Positions 28,130-36,980 of a stretch of 64,000 nucleotides of DNA are shown one piece after another. Source of the DNA: Nocardioides silvaticus. Lineage in GTDB: Bacteria > Actinomycetota > Actinomycetes > Propionibacteriales > Nocardioidaceae. Under the pieces are notes generated by a model. It did no database searches. It saw only the letters and a program-made list of their open reading frames with translations, and was not told the origin of the DNA. Within the stretch, counting starts at the first letter, position 1. Each line of letters begins with the position of its first letter. Location of the stretch: positions 124,001 to 188,000 of the forward strand of contig NZ_QGDD01000008.1 of the NCBI RefSeq assembly GCF_003160695.1. The letters run 5' to 3'. The position numbers and the translations under genes are program-made.

Positions 28130-28159
28130 TTGCGCGCGATCGCCGGGCCTCGGGATGAT
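28130..28159 (+). promoter_or_regulatory. Candidate promoter for the small ORF and RIO kinase
   Basis: TTGCGC (28130-28135) and GATGAT (28154-28159) have an 18-base spacer. The transcript would start near 28166 and give a 45-base leader before the small ORF at 28211. Confidence 0.35.
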
Positions 28160-28210
28160 GGCGTCGCCGACCTACGAGCGAGCGTGGGTCCGAGTCGAGA
28201 GGAGCGTGAC

Positions 28211-28306
28211 ATGTCCACGACTGTCCTTGGCCTGCCTGCAGACCAACTCTTCCTCTCTACCCGGAGCAACCACCATGTTTCTGGAGCAACCCTCCACGTC
28301 GGCTGA
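28211..28306 (+). CDS. 31-residue ORF overlapping the RIO kinase start
   Basis: The frame starts ATG 28211 with AGGAG six bases upstream, a better ribosome site than that of the following gene. It encodes MSTTVLGLPADQLFLSTRSN and eleven more residues, ending TGA at 28306. It overlaps the first 32 bases of the RIO gene in another frame and contains that gene's ribosome site, so ribosomes on it would control access to the kinase start. It may be a regulatory leader peptide or a small protein. Conservation has not been tested. Confidence 0.5.
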   Translation: MSTTVLGLPADQLFLSTRSNHHVSGATLHVG

Positions 28307-29138
28307 CGCCGACACCTCTCTCGACCCGCGGTTCGTCTTCGACTTCGTCGCCTACGACGAGGTCGGCGAGGGCCAGCGCTGGTCGACCTGGCTGAGCGTC
28401 GAGCCGCTCAGCCGTGGCCCCGAGCCCCGCCCGGACTGGGTGGTCACCTCGCAGGGGGCCGTCGACACCGATCTCGGCATCCTCAAGACCGGCAAGGAGG
28501 CCGACGTCTTCCTGCTGGAGCGGGCGGACCCGCTTGACCCCGAGCAGGCGGTCGTGATGGCCGCCAAGCGCTACCGCGCCCCCGAGCACCGCTCGTTCCA
28601 TCGGTCGGCCAGCTACACCGAGGGCCGCAGCATGAAGCGGTCCCGCGACGAGCGGGCGATCAAGCGCAAGAGCACGTTCGGCCGCGAGGTGGCGGCCGGC
28701 GAGTGGGCGGTCTCGGAGTGGTCCGCGATGGTCCGCTGCTGGGGTCTGGGCCTCCCGGTCCCCTACCCGGTCCAGATCGACGGCACCGAGATCCTGATGG
28801 AGTGGATCACCGTCGACGGCGAGTCGGCGCCGCGGCTCGCGCAGACGCGGCCCGACCGGGCCCTGCTGACGTCGTACTTCGACCAGTTGCGCGACGCCAT
28901 GGCGACGCTCGTCCAGGCCGGACTCGTGCACGGGGACCTGTCGCCCTACAACATCCTGGCGGCCGGTGACCGGCTCGTGATCATCGACCTCCCCCAGGTG
29001 GTCGACCTCGTCGGCAACGCGGCGGGGTTCGACTACCTCCTGCGCGACTGCACCAACGTGTGCGACTGGTTCGCGCGGCGGGGGCTCGAGGTGGACGGGC
29101 AGGAGCTGTTCGGCGAGCTGATGGCGCACGCCTTCTGA
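28275..29138 (+). CDS. RIO-family serine kinase (RIO1-like)
   Basis: This 287-residue protein has a RIO1-type catalytic core: a nucleotide-binding segment GILKTGKEADVFLLE, a catalytic loop HGDLSPYNIL and a metal-binding segment IIDLPQVVD. The basic insert (RSMKRSRDERAIKRKST) between them is typical of the family. In archaea and eukaryotes RIO kinases act in small-subunit ribosome maturation; the bacterial role is not established. The ATG at 28275 has GGAG eight bases upstream and lies inside the small ORF above. Confidence 0.88.
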   Translation: MFLEQPSTSADADTSLDPRFVFDFVAYDEVGEGQRWSTWLSVEPLSRGPEPRPDWVVTSQGAVDTDLGILKTGKEADVFLLERADPLDPEQAVVMAAKRYRAPEHRSFHRSASYTEGRSMKRSRDERAIKRKSTFGREVAAGEWAVSEWSAMVRCWGLGLPVPYPVQIDGTEILMEWITVDGESAPRLAQTRPDRALLTSYFDQLRDAMATLVQAGLVHGDLSPYNILAAGDRLVIIDLPQVVDLVGNAAGFDYLLRDCTNVCDWFARRGLEVDGQELFGELMAHAF

Positions 29139-29154
29139 GGTGCACCACCGCGGC

Positions 29155-29193
29155 CACCGGGATCCGGGCCACGATCAGGCCAGGATCCCGGTG
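29155..29193. terminator. Inverted repeat between RIO kinase and acyl-CoA dehydrogenase
   Basis: CACCGGGATCC (29155-29165) pairs with GGATCCCGGTG (29183-29193), a perfect 11-bp stem with a 17-base loop. It overlaps the last codons of the convergent dehydrogenase gene. It may be a bidirectional terminator. Confidence 0.45.
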
Positions 29194-30320
29194 ACGCCGA
29201 GCTCGTGGCGGCCGGCCTCGACGAGGGTGGCCTCGGGCGTGAGCGGGTGGAAGCGGATCGCGCGGATGTCGCGGTAGGCCCGCTCGACGACCGAGCCCTT
29301 GAAGAAGGCCGGCCCGCCGGCGACGTCCATCGCCAGGTCGCAGATCTCGACGCCGGCGGCGGCGACCTCGGCCTTGGCCATCATCACCGCGAGGTAGGCC
29401 TCGTGCGAGGGAGCGACGTCGTCCTCACCGAGCGATGCGAGCGCGCCGTCGAGCGCCCACGAGGCGACCTGCAGCCGCTGCTTCATCAGGCCGAGCTGGC
29501 GCTGGACGAGCGGGCTCTCGGCCCTGGGAGCGGCGGCGGCGAGCGCGGCGCCGTACGCCGCCTCCGCGATGCCGAGGTAGGCGCCGCTGATGATCGGGAA
29601 GGCCACCTCCGAGATCACCTGCAGCGGCGGGTCGACCACACCATAGGGACGGTTGGCGAGCACCCGCTCCTCGGGCACGAAGACGTCGTCGACGACGATG
29701 TCGTGGCTCGCGGTGCCGCGCATGCCGAGCGTGTCCCAGTTGTCGGCGACGCGGACGCCCTCGGCGGCGATCGGCACGGCGACGTTGAGCACGCGCCGGC
29801 CCTGCTCAGGGTCGTCCAGCACGAACATGGTGGACATGACCGTGCCGTGGCCGGACTGGCTGGCGAACCGCTTGTGGCCGGAGACCCGGTAGCCGCCGTC
29901 GACCTTCACGGCCTCGCCGCGCGGGTGGGTGTAGTCGCCGCCACCGGTCGAGACGAGCAGGATGCCCTCCTCCGCCACCCGGCGGAGGGTCGCCTCGGCG
30001 CCGGGGAGACCACGCCGGTAGCGCCACGCGGTGAACGCGACGACGTGCTGGTGCATCGAGCTGGCGAGCGCGGTCGCACCGCAGTGGTGACCGAGCGCGC
30101 GCTGGAGTGCGGTGAGCTCGGCGACAGAGGCGCCGTCGCCGCCGAGCTCGGCGGGCACGGCGGCCTTGAGCAGCCCGGCGTCGCGGAGCGCGTCGTAGGC
30201 CTCGGTGACGAAGGAGCCCTCCGCGTCATGACGGGCGGCGTGCTCGGCGATCGTCGGGCCGATCTCGGCGGCACGGTCGAGGAGGGAGACAGAGGTCGGG
30301 GCGGGTGCAGTAGTGGTCAT
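29175..30320 (-). CDS. Acyl-CoA dehydrogenase family protein
   Basis: This 381-residue protein has the three ACAD domains: an N-terminal helical region (LRDAGLLKAAVPAELGGDG), a middle beta domain (SGHKRFASQSGHG, then DNWDTLGMRGTASHDIVVDDVFVP) and a C-terminal helical bundle ending near FHPLTPEATLVEAGRHELG. It is a flavoprotein likely to pass electrons to ETF; etfBA lies elsewhere in the window. It could also be a flavin-dependent monooxygenase of the DszC/SfnB branch, which shares this fold. It is divergent from an HxlR regulator across 102 bases. Confidence 0.85.
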   Translation of the reverse strand: MTTTAPAPTSVSLLDRAAEIGPTIAEHAARHDAEGSFVTEAYDALRDAGLLKAAVPAELGGDGASVAELTALQRALGHHCGATALASSMHQHVVAFTAWRYRRGLPGAEATLRRVAEEGILLVSTGGGDYTHPRGEAVKVDGGYRVSGHKRFASQSGHGTVMSTMFVLDDPEQGRRVLNVAVPIAAEGVRVADNWDTLGMRGTASHDIVVDDVFVPEERVLANRPYGVVDPPLQVISEVAFPIISGAYLGIAEAAYGAALAAAAPRAESPLVQRQLGLMKQRLQVASWALDGALASLGEDDVAPSHEAYLAVMMAKAEVAAAGVEICDLAMDVAGGPAFFKGSVVERAYRDIRAIRFHPLTPEATLVEAGRHELGVTGILA

Positions 30321-30358
30321 AGGAGCAATGTCCGCCCGCGCTGGAACGGCAACCAGTC

Positions 30359-30368
30359 CACGATCGTG
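30359..30368. promoter_or_regulatory. Palindrome CACGATCGTG in the divergent dehydrogenase/hxlR gap
   Basis: A perfect 10-bp palindrome lies near the middle of the 102-base gap between two divergent genes, a position typical of an operator for the divergently encoded HxlR protein. Confidence 0.35.
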
Positions 30369-30422
30369 ACCTTGCTGGTCCTGATTCGCGACCTCGGCCC
30401 TCCGGACGTGCCATCCTGGGGC

Positions 30423-31139
30423 ATGCCCGACTACGGCGACTACTGCCCGGTCCAGATGGCCTCCGAGGTCGTCGCCGACCGCTGGACGCCGCTGATCGTG
30501 CGCGAGCTGGTCCTGGGCAACACGCGCTTCAACGACATCGCGCGCGCCATGCCCGGCATCTCCCGCTCGCTGCTGGTCCAGCGGCTGCGGCACCTGGAGA
30601 AGAAGGGTGTCCTCGAGACCTGGCCGGCGGCTGCGGGACGCGGCCACGAGTACCACCTGACGCCTGCCGGCAAGGACCTGGTCAACGTCATCGACAGCCT
30701 GGGGCGCTGGGCGATCGAGTGGCTCTTCGACGACCTGCGACCCCACGACGTGCCGCCCACGACGCTGATGTGGTGGATGCGCCGACGGGTCAACGTTGAG
30801 GCGTTCCCGCCGGTGCGGACGGTCGTGGAGTTCCGGCACACCGCGCCCGTCGCGCAGACGATCTGGCTGGTGCTCGACCGCGGCGACGTCTCGGTCTGCC
30901 ACCAGCACCCCGGCTTCGAGGTCGACGTCACCGCGATCGGCACCACCGCCGACTTCGCCGACGTCTTCCAGGGCTACCGCACCTGGACGGAGGCCGTGGA
31001 CGAGGGCCGCATCGAGGTGCTCGGTCCGCCCCGGCTCACGAACGCGCTGCCCCGCTGGTTCCTGTGGAGCCCGTGGGCGGAGGTCACCCGCGAGCGCGCC
31101 GAGCGCGCCGCTCGGGACCCCGAGGTGGCCCAGGGGTGA
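30423..31139 (+). CDS. HxlR-family regulator with C-terminal SCP2-like extension
   Basis: This 238-residue protein has an HxlR/MarR-like winged helix in the first ~105 residues (YCPVQMASEVVADRWTPLIV, then GISRSLLVQRLRHLEKKGVL). The following ~130 residues (PPVRTVVEFRH ... GFEVDVTAIGTTADFADVFQGY) resemble a sterol-carrier/SCP2-like ligand domain. HxlR proteins are normally 100-150 residues, so this is an extended form that may sense a lipid or acyl ligand. It is divergent from the acyl-CoA dehydrogenase, its likely target. The stop overlaps the next gene's GTG by 4 bases. Confidence 0.85.
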   Translation: MPDYGDYCPVQMASEVVADRWTPLIVRELVLGNTRFNDIARAMPGISRSLLVQRLRHLEKKGVLETWPAAAGRGHEYHLTPAGKDLVNVIDSLGRWAIEWLFDDLRPHDVPPTTLMWWMRRRVNVEAFPPVRTVVEFRHTAPVAQTIWLVLDRGDVSVCHQHPGFEVDVTAIGTTADFADVFQGYRTWTEAVDEGRIEVLGPPRLTNALPRWFLWSPWAEVTRERAERAARDPEVAQG

Positions 31140-32023
31140 GGTCCCTCCCGAAGCGGGTCCTGGTCGTCCGCGACAGCTCGCCAGCCGACCCGGGCCGCGA
31201 CGGGCTCTACTCACCCGCCGAGCTGTACGACGTCACGCCGTACGCCGACTCGCTGGACTCCCGCGCCTACGCCTGGGCGATCGAGGAGCACTCGCCGGAG
31301 TCGTTGCTCAGCCGCGCCCTGCACGACGAGGGCGTCGACCAGGCGCTCGGCCGTTGGTGCGCGGACCGCGACCTGGTCGGCGTGATGGGCGGGCACGCCG
31401 CGCTCCGCGGCAGCGAGGTGTACGTCGCCGCGGCCCGGCTGGGGCGGCTGCTCGGGCGCGGGCACACCGTCGCTACCGGCGGTGGGCCGGGTGCGATGGA
31501 GGCAGCCAACCTCGGCGCGTCCCTCGCGGGTGCGGACGAGGACGCACTCGACCGGGCACTCGCCGTACTGGCCGAGGTGCCGACGTTCCGCCCCTCGATC
31601 GACGACTGGGTGGCCTCGGCGTGGCGGGCCAAGGCGCTCGTCACCGATCCCGCCGCGAGCCTCGGCGTGCCCACCTGGCACTACGGCCACGAGCCGCCCA
31701 ACCTCTTCGCGACCGCGATCGCCAAGTACTTCCGCAACGCGCAGCGCGAGGCGATCCTGCTGCAGGTCTGCGACGCGGGGATCGTGTTCCTCCCCGGCGC
31801 GGGCGGGACCGTCCAGGAGGTCTTCCAGGACGCGTGCGAGAACTACTACGCGGCCGAGGACAAGGTCGCGCCGATGGTGCTCGTCGGGGCCCGCTACTGG
31901 ACCGAGACGCTGCCCGCCTGGCCGCTGCTGGAGGCGCTCGCGCGGGGGCGCGCGATGGAGCGGCACGTCCACCTCGTCGACTCCGTCGAGGAGGCCGCGG
32001 CGCTCGTCGGCGAGGGTGACTAG
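31136..32023 (+). CDS. LOG-family (lysine decarboxylase-like) protein
   Basis: This 295-residue Rossmann-fold protein has the family motifs GGGPGAMEAANLGA (around residue 117) and PGAGGTVQEVFQD (around residue 222). Smaller LOG proteins are cytokinin-activating phosphoribohydrolases acting on nucleoside 5'-monophosphates; this longer type is usually annotated only as a Rossmann-fold nucleotide-binding protein. The GTG at 31136 overlaps the HxlR stop, so the two are translationally coupled. Whether the substrate is a nucleotide is inferred from the family. Confidence 0.82.
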   Translation: MRSLPKRVLVVRDSSPADPGRDGLYSPAELYDVTPYADSLDSRAYAWAIEEHSPESLLSRALHDEGVDQALGRWCADRDLVGVMGGHAALRGSEVYVAAARLGRLLGRGHTVATGGGPGAMEAANLGASLAGADEDALDRALAVLAEVPTFRPSIDDWVASAWRAKALVTDPAASLGVPTWHYGHEPPNLFATAIAKYFRNAQREAILLQVCDAGIVFLPGAGGTVQEVFQDACENYYAAEDKVAPMVLVGARYWTETLPAWPLLEALARGRAMERHVHLVDSVEEAAALVGEGD

Positions 32024-32075
32024 TCCACCTGGTCGGGTCGCGTGACCTGCCTCACAGGTGCGTCGTTGGGCCGCC

Positions 32076-33770
32076 GTGAAGCTCTCACGTCGCGACCTCA
32101 TGCGCGCCGGCCTGCTCGGGGGAGGTGTGGCGGCTGCCGGTGTGGGCGGTGTCGCCCTGCCGACCCTCTCCAGCGCAGCCGTTGCCCCCCGAACCACGCT
32201 GAACCAGACGCTCCGGCTCGGCCCGCCGAACGCGTTGGGCTACTCCAAGATCGTCACCGGTCCCGGTGAGGTGCGCCTGGTGCGCACCGACCTCGGCGTG
32301 CCGGCCCAGGACGGCCGGCAGTCCCGACGGGTCGGCCTCCAGTCCTTCGTCCACTTCAGCGACCTGCACATCATCGATGCCCAGTCGCCGGCGCGGGTGG
32401 AGTGGCTGGACCGGTTCGAGACGCCGGGGCTGTTGTCGTCGTCGTACCGGCCGCAGGAGATGCTCACCCCGCAGATCGCCGACGCGATGGTCCAGGCCGT
32501 CAACGCGCAGAAGAAGGGCCCGGCGACCGGCGTCCCGTTCTCCTTCGTCATCGAGACCGGTGACAACTCCGACAACTGCCAGTACAACGAGATCCGCTGG
32601 AACATCGGCATCCTCGACGGCGGGGTGGTCCGGCCCGACAGCGGCAGCGTGACCAAGTGGGAAGGCGTCAACGACGACAACCCCAACTACTACGACAAGC
32701 ACTACTGGCACCCGCACCCGCACCCGCGGAAGAAGCAGCCGGACAACTACAAGACCGAGCACGGCTTCCCGACCGTCCCCAACCTGCTCAACGCGGCGCG
32801 ACGGGCGTTCATCGCCCCTGGTCTCGACGTCAAGTGGTACTCCGTCTTCGGCAACCACGACGGCCTCGTGCAGGGCAACTTCCCGCACACGCTCCAGCTC
32901 AACGTGCTGGCGGTCGGTCCGCTGAAGGTGATCTCCCCGCCGCTCGGCATCAGCGACACCGACGTCATCGAGGCGATCCAGAACTTCGACCCGCTCGGTC
33001 TCGTCGGCGACCTCGTGGTCTCCCCCTACATCCGAGCAGTGACCGTGGACAAGCGGCGGCGCACCTTGCGGCGCAAGGAGGTCGTCGAGGAGCACTTCAA
33101 GACCACCGGCCTGCCCGTCGGCCACGGCTTCACGGCCGAGAACCGGGCCAAGGGCACGGCGTACTACTTCTTCGACGAGGGACCCCTCCGGCACGTCGTG
33201 ATGGACTCGGTCAACCCGAACGGCTACTCCGACGGTTCGCTCGACCCAGCCCAGTTCGAGTGGCTCAAGGCCACCATCGGCGGCGCCACGGGCAAGGCGG
33301 TCGTCGTCTACAGCCACCACACCAGCTGGACGATGGGCAACCCGCTCGTGGGCACCGGCGGCGACATCCGGCCGCGCGTGCTCGGCGGGACGGTGGTGGA
33401 GTACCTGCTGACCCAGCCGCACGTGATCGCGTGGGTCAACGGCCACACCCACAACAACGAGATCAAGGCGCACACCCGCGCGGACGGCTCGGGCGGGTTC
33501 TGGGAGATCAACACCGCCTCGCACGTGGACTTCCCCCAGCAGGCCCGGATCATCGAGGTCGCCGACAACGCCGACGGCACCTGGTCGATCCTCACGACGA
33601 TCATGGACCACGGGGCACCGCCCAGCCACTCGCACCTCGGCAACACGCTCCAGCTCGCCGCGCTGGGCCGGGAGCTGTCAGCCAACGACCCACAAAACAA
33701 CCTGACGACGTCGACCGGCTCGCCGCTCGACCGCAACACCGAGCTGCTCGTGGACAACCCGCTGGCCTGA
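32076..33770 (+). CDS. Tat-exported metallophosphoesterase (TIGR03767-like)
   Basis: This 564-residue protein starts with a twin-arginine signal ([15 protein letters not shown], hydrophobic core to about residue 30). The calcineurin-like metal-binding motifs follow in order: [29 protein letters not shown] and NGHTHNNE. The domain order matches the actinobacterial TIGR03767 family. GTG 32076 gives the usual short n-region; an in-frame GTG six codons upstream (32058) is possible. It would fold in the cytoplasm with its metals before export. The physiological phosphoester is unknown. Confidence 0.87.
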   Translation: MKLSRRDLMRAGLLGGGVAAAGVGGVALPTLSSAAVAPRTTLNQTLRLGPPNALGYSKIVTGPGEVRLVRTDLGVPAQDGRQSRRVGLQSFVHFSDLHIIDAQSPARVEWLDRFETPGLLSSSYRPQEMLTPQIADAMVQAVNAQKKGPATGVPFSFVIETGDNSDNCQYNEIRWNIGILDGGVVRPDSGSVTKWEGVNDDNPNYYDKHYWHPHPHPRKKQPDNYKTEHGFPTVPNLLNAARRAFIAPGLDVKWYSVFGNHDGLVQGNFPHTLQLNVLAVGPLKVISPPLGISDTDVIEAIQNFDPLGLVGDLVVSPYIRAVTVDKRRRTLRRKEVVEEHFKTTGLPVGHGFTAENRAKGTAYYFFDEGPLRHVVMDSVNPNGYSDGSLDPAQFEWLKATIGGATGKAVVVYSHHTSWTMGNPLVGTGGDIRPRVLGGTVVEYLLTQPHVIAWVNGHTHNNEIKAHTRADGSGGFWEINTASHVDFPQQARIIEVADNADGTWSILTTIMDHGAPPSHSHLGNTLQLAALGRELSANDPQNNLTTSTGSPLDRNTELLVDNPLA

Positions 33771-33777
33771 GGCGGGC

Positions 33778-34920
33778 CTACGAGGGTTCGGGAGCAGCGG
33801 CAAGCTGCCCGCAGGCGCCGTCGATCTCGCGCCCCCGGGTGTCGCGCACCGTGGTGGGCACGCCCTTGGCCTCGAGCCGCCGCACGAACTCGCGCTCGTC
33901 GGCGGGGTCGGACGCCGTCCACTTCGACCCCGGCGTGGGGTTCAGCGGGATCAGGTTGACGTGCACCCAACCGCGACCACGCTTGTTGAGCACGTCGGCC
34001 AGCAGGTCGGCGCGGTGCGCCTGGTCGTTGATGCCGCGCATCATCGCGTACTCGACCGAGACCCGGCGTCCGGTCTTCGCGAAGTACTCGTACGCCGCAT
34101 CGACGGTCTCGGCGACGGAGAAGCGGGTGTTGATCGGGACCAGCTCGTTGCGCAGCTCGTCGTCGGGCGCGTGCAGGCTGAGCGCGAGCGTGACGGGGAT
34201 GCCTTCGTCGGCCAGCTGGCGCATCCGCGGCACCAGGCCGACCGTGGAGACCGTGATGCCGCGGGCCGACATGCCGAGGCCGTCGGGGGTGGGATCGGTG
34301 AGGCGTCGTACGGCGCCCAGCACGGCCTTGTAGTTGGCCATCGGCTCCCCCATGCCCATGAAGACCACGTTGGAGACCCGGCCCGGCCCGCCCGCGACTT
34401 CGCCACGCGCGAGCGCCCGGGCGCCGGCGACGACCTGCTCGACGATCTCGGCGGTCGACATGTTGCGTTGCAGGCCGCCCTGTCCGGTCGCACAGAACGG
34501 GCAGGCCATGCCGCAACCGGCCTGGCTGGACACGCACATCGTGGCCCGGCCCGGGTAGCGCATCAGCACCGACTCGACCAGCGCCCCGTCGAAGAGCTTC
34601 CAGAGCGTCTTGCGCGTGTTTCCGCGGTCGGCCTCGAGCGTGCGCAGCGGCGTCATCAGGTCCGGGAGCAGCGCGGACACCAGCTCCTCGCGCTGCGCCG
34701 CCGGCAGGTCGGTCATCTCGACCGGGTCGTCGACGAGCCGGCCGAAGTAGTGGGTGCTGAGCTGCTTGGCGCGGAACCCGGGGAGGCCGAGCTCCTCCAG
34801 CCGTGCCTTCCGCTCGGCCGGCGCGAGGTCGGCCAGGTGCGGGGGCGGCTTGCGGCGGCCGCGCGGCTCGTCGAAGACGAGGGGCAGTTGCTTTGTCGGG
34901 GCGGGCTCCGGTGCGGACAT
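33778..34920 (-). CDS. rlmN: 23S rRNA (adenine2503-C2)-methyltransferase RlmN
   Basis: This 380-residue radical SAM protein has the cluster motif CGMACPFC (CxxxCxxC) around residue 133 and the SAM-contacting [13 protein letters not shown]-terminal cysteine in IDGACG is suited to be the methylated Cys. It methylates C2 of A2503 in 23S rRNA and of A37 in some tRNAs. I prefer ATG 34920, 4 bases after the upstream stop; GTG 34935 would add five residues. It ends the minus-strand housekeeping block and is convergent with the phosphoesterase, 7 bases apart. Confidence 0.93.
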   Translation of the reverse strand: MSAPEPAPTKQLPLVFDEPRGRRKPPPHLADLAPAERKARLEELGLPGFRAKQLSTHYFGRLVDDPVEMTDLPAAQREELVSALLPDLMTPLRTLEADRGNTRKTLWKLFDGALVESVLMRYPGRATMCVSSQAGCGMACPFCATGQGGLQRNMSTAEIVEQVVAGARALARGEVAGGPGRVSNVVFMGMGEPMANYKAVLGAVRRLTDPTPDGLGMSARGITVSTVGLVPRMRQLADEGIPVTLALSLHAPDDELRNELVPINTRFSVAETVDAAYEYFAKTGRRVSVEYAMMRGINDQAHRADLLADVLNKRGRGWVHVNLIPLNPTPGSKWTASDPADEREFVRRLEAKGVPTTVRDTRGREIDGACGQLAAAPEPS

Positions 34921-34924
34921 CGGA

Positions 34925-35359
34925 TCAGCGGTCACGGTTGAGGAGGTACCAGAGGACGGCGAGCGCGACGCCGATCACCACGATCGCCGTGGCGACCACG
35001 CCGAAGACCATGTAGCGACCGAACCTGCGCGTGCGCGGCGGGACGAGCAGCCCGAGCGGCACCACGAGGGTCAGGGCGACGAACGCGAACAGCTCCTCTG
35101 CCCGCTCGTAACCGACGACCGCCTTGAGGATCGCCGCGTAGGTGCCGGGCACCAGGATGATGAACAGCATGCCGGTGAAGAACCCGGCCAGCGGTACGAA
35201 GACGGGGTGGTCGCGGTGCCACCAGTCGGGCAGCCGGGAGCGCTTCTCGCTCGACGACGCAGTCGGGTCGGCGTCGTCGGGGGCAGCGTCCACCACCGCG
35301 GCGCCCCGGGCGGGGTCGGTCGCGGTGGTCCCCGGGGTCTCCACAGCCTGGTCCATCAC
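34925..35359 (-). CDS. Three-helix membrane protein of unknown function
   Basis: This 144-residue protein has an Ala/Asp/Pro-rich cytoplasmic N-terminus (residues 1-45) and three hydrophobic segments: [35 protein letters not shown] and [20 protein letters not shown]. It lies between cdsA and rlmN, 67 bases after cdsA and 4 bases from rlmN. I do not recognise a family. The paired ATG ATG gives two equivalent starts. Confidence 0.75.
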   Translation of the reverse strand: MMDQAVETPGTTATDPARGAAVVDAAPDDADPTASSSEKRSRLPDWWHRDHPVFVPLAGFFTGMLFIILVPGTYAAILKAVVGYERAEELFAFVALTLVVPLGLLVPPRTRRFGRYMVFGVVATAIVVIGVALAVLWYLLNRDR

Positions 35360-35426
35360 TGCGATCGTAGCGGCCGGACCTGCGAGAAGCGTGATCCTCG
35401 ATCCCCGCCCGCCGCCGGGAAGCCCG

Positions 35427-36353
35427 TCAGAAGACGGCGTAGTGCAGCAGCAGCCAGATCGGCGCGATCGTCGCGAGCAGCGAGTCGAGCCGGTCCATCA
35501 GCCCGCCGTGGCCCGGGATGACCTGGCTCATGTCCTTGATGCCGAGGTCGCGCTTGATCACCGACTCGCAGAGGTCGCCGAGCGTCGCCATTACGACCGC
35601 AATCAGGCCGAGGCAGAGACCGACCCACCAGTCCCCCTCGAGCAGGAAGACCACGAGCGCCCAGCCGGCGCCGAGGCAGGCCAGCAAGGACCCCGCGAAG
35701 CCCTCCCACGACTTCTTCGGGGAGATCACCGGCGCCATCGGGTGCTTGCCGAAGAGCACGCCGGCGACGTAGCCGCCGATGTCGGAGGCGATCGTCACCA
35801 GGATGAAGGTGATGATGCCGGCCACGCCGTCGTCCTCGATCCCGCCACCGGTCCAGAGGTCCCCGCCCTCGGCGAGCAGCAGTGCCACGAACGAGCCGAG
35901 GAACGGCAGGTAGACCAGCGTGAAGACCGACGCGGTGGCGTTCTTGACGTAGCCGTCGACGCCCCGGCGCAGCAGCCACAGCATGATGACGAGCGCGGTC
36001 ACCGCCGTCGCCGTGACCAGCGCGGCGGCGCCGTACGCGTAGGCGACGACGACCATCACCACGCCGCCGAGCATCAGCGGCTGCTCGGGGAGGTCGATGT
36101 CCTTGGCGAGCATCCCCTTGCGGAGCTCCCAGACCGCCACGACCACCGCCGCGGCGACGATCAGCATGAACGCCGGCTTCCAGAAGAGGAGCGAGGCGGC
36201 GATGGCGCTCAGCAGGACGACGGCCGAGGCCACCGCGGCCTTGAGGTCGCGGCCGGCCCGGCCGTGGTCCTTCTGGGTCGGCTGGGTCGGCTGGGTCGGC
36301 TGGGTCGGCTGGGTCGGCTGGGCAGCCTCGGAGGGCGGCGGCGCGTCGGTCAT
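35427..36353 (-). CDS. cdsA: Phosphatidate cytidylyltransferase
   Basis: This 308-residue polytopic protein has the CDP-diglyceride synthetase signature near its C-terminus (SVIKRDLGIKD, then IPGHGGLMDRLD). It makes CDP-diacylglycerol from phosphatidate and CTP in the membrane. The N-terminus has a cytoplasmic tail with five or more PTQ repeats (residues ~13-27) encoded by a 9-base tandem repeat at 36273-36322. It lies 20 bases downstream of frr in the usual pyrH-frr-cdsA order. Confidence 0.95.
   Translation of the reverse strand: MTDAPPPSEAAQPTQPTQPTQPTQPTQKDHGRAGRDLKAAVASAVVLLSAIAASLLFWKPAFMLIVAAAVVVAVWELRKGMLAKDIDLPEQPLMLGGVVMVVVAYAYGAAALVTATAVTALVIMLWLLRRGVDGYVKNATASVFTLVYLPFLGSFVALLLAEGGDLWTGGGIEDDGVAGIITFILVTIASDIGGYVAGVLFGKHPMAPVISPKKSWEGFAGSLLACLGAGWALVVFLLEGDWWVGLCLGLIAVVMATLGDLCESVIKRDLGIKDMSQVIPGHGGLMDRLDSLLATIAPIWLLLHYAVF
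36273..36322. repeat. 9-bp tandem repeat in cdsA
   Basis: Five perfect copies of CTGGGTCGG (36273-36317) plus CTGGG. Because the unit is a multiple of three, slippage would add or remove PTQ tripeptides without breaking the frame. Confidence 0.85.
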
Positions 36354-36373
36354 CGAGGATTCGTCCGTCGAGG

Positions 36374-36931
36374 TCAGACCTCGAGGAGCTCGGCTTCCTT
36401 GGCCTTGAGCAGCTCGTCGATCGCGTCGGTGTGCTGCTTGGTGATGCCGTCGAGCCGCTTCTCGGCGCCGGTGACGTCGTCCTTGCCGGCCTCGCCGTCC
36501 TTCTCGAGGCGCTCGAGGTTCTGCTTGGCCTTCTGCCGCACCTGGCGTACGGCGACCTTGCCGCCCTCGGCCTTCTCCTTGGCGAGCTTGATGAACTCCT
36601 TGCGGCGCTCCTCGGTGAGCTCGGGGAACACGCACCGCAGCAGCTTGCCGTCGTTGGCGGGGTTGACGCCGAGGTCGGAGTCGCGGATCGCCTTCTCGAC
36701 GTTGGCCATCGCGCCCATGTCGTAGGGCTGGACCAGGATCACCCGCGCCTCGGGGGCGGTGAACGAGGCGAGCTGCTGGATCGGGGTCGGCGTGCCGTAG
36801 TAGTCGACCATGATCTTGCTGAACATGCTCGGGTGTGCGCGACCGGCCCGGATGGTCGCGAACTCCTCACGGGTCGCCGCGACCGACTTGTCCATCTTGC
36901 CGTCGGCCTCGTTGAGGATGTCGTTGATCAC
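36374..36931 (-). CDS. frr: Ribosome recycling factor
   Basis: This 185-residue protein has the normal family length and conserved segments (TIRAGRAHPSMFSKIMVDYYG and GKLLRCVFPELTEERRKE). With EF-G it splits post-termination ribosomes. The start is GTG at 36931, with AAGGAG six bases upstream. It follows pyrH by 49 bases, a gap that contains a dispersed repeat fragment (36954-36973). Confidence 0.96.
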   Translation of the reverse strand: MINDILNEADGKMDKSVAATREEFATIRAGRAHPSMFSKIMVDYYGTPTPIQQLASFTAPEARVILVQPYDMGAMANVEKAIRDSDLGVNPANDGKLLRCVFPELTEERRKEFIKLAKEKAEGGKVAVRQVRQKAKQNLERLEKDGEAGKDDVTGAEKRLDGITKQHTDAIDELLKAKEAELLEV

Positions 36932-36953
36932 CTGTTGCTCCTTCGTCCTTCGG

Positions 36954-36973
36954 CGGTCGAGCCGGTCGAGACC
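36954..36973. repeat. Dispersed repeat fragment between pyrH and frr
   Basis: The 20 bases CGGTCGAGCCGGTCGAGACC, read on the minus strand as GGTCTCGACCGGCTCGACCG, match the termini of the repeat family found in the array at 21058-21744. Confidence 0.4.
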
Positions 36974-36980
36974 TGCACGC

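Noticed and set aside
31136..32023. True lysine decarboxylase
   Set aside because: The name derives from an old misannotation; the GGGPGAMEA and PGAGGT motifs belong to LOG/Rossmann-fold nucleotide-binding proteins.
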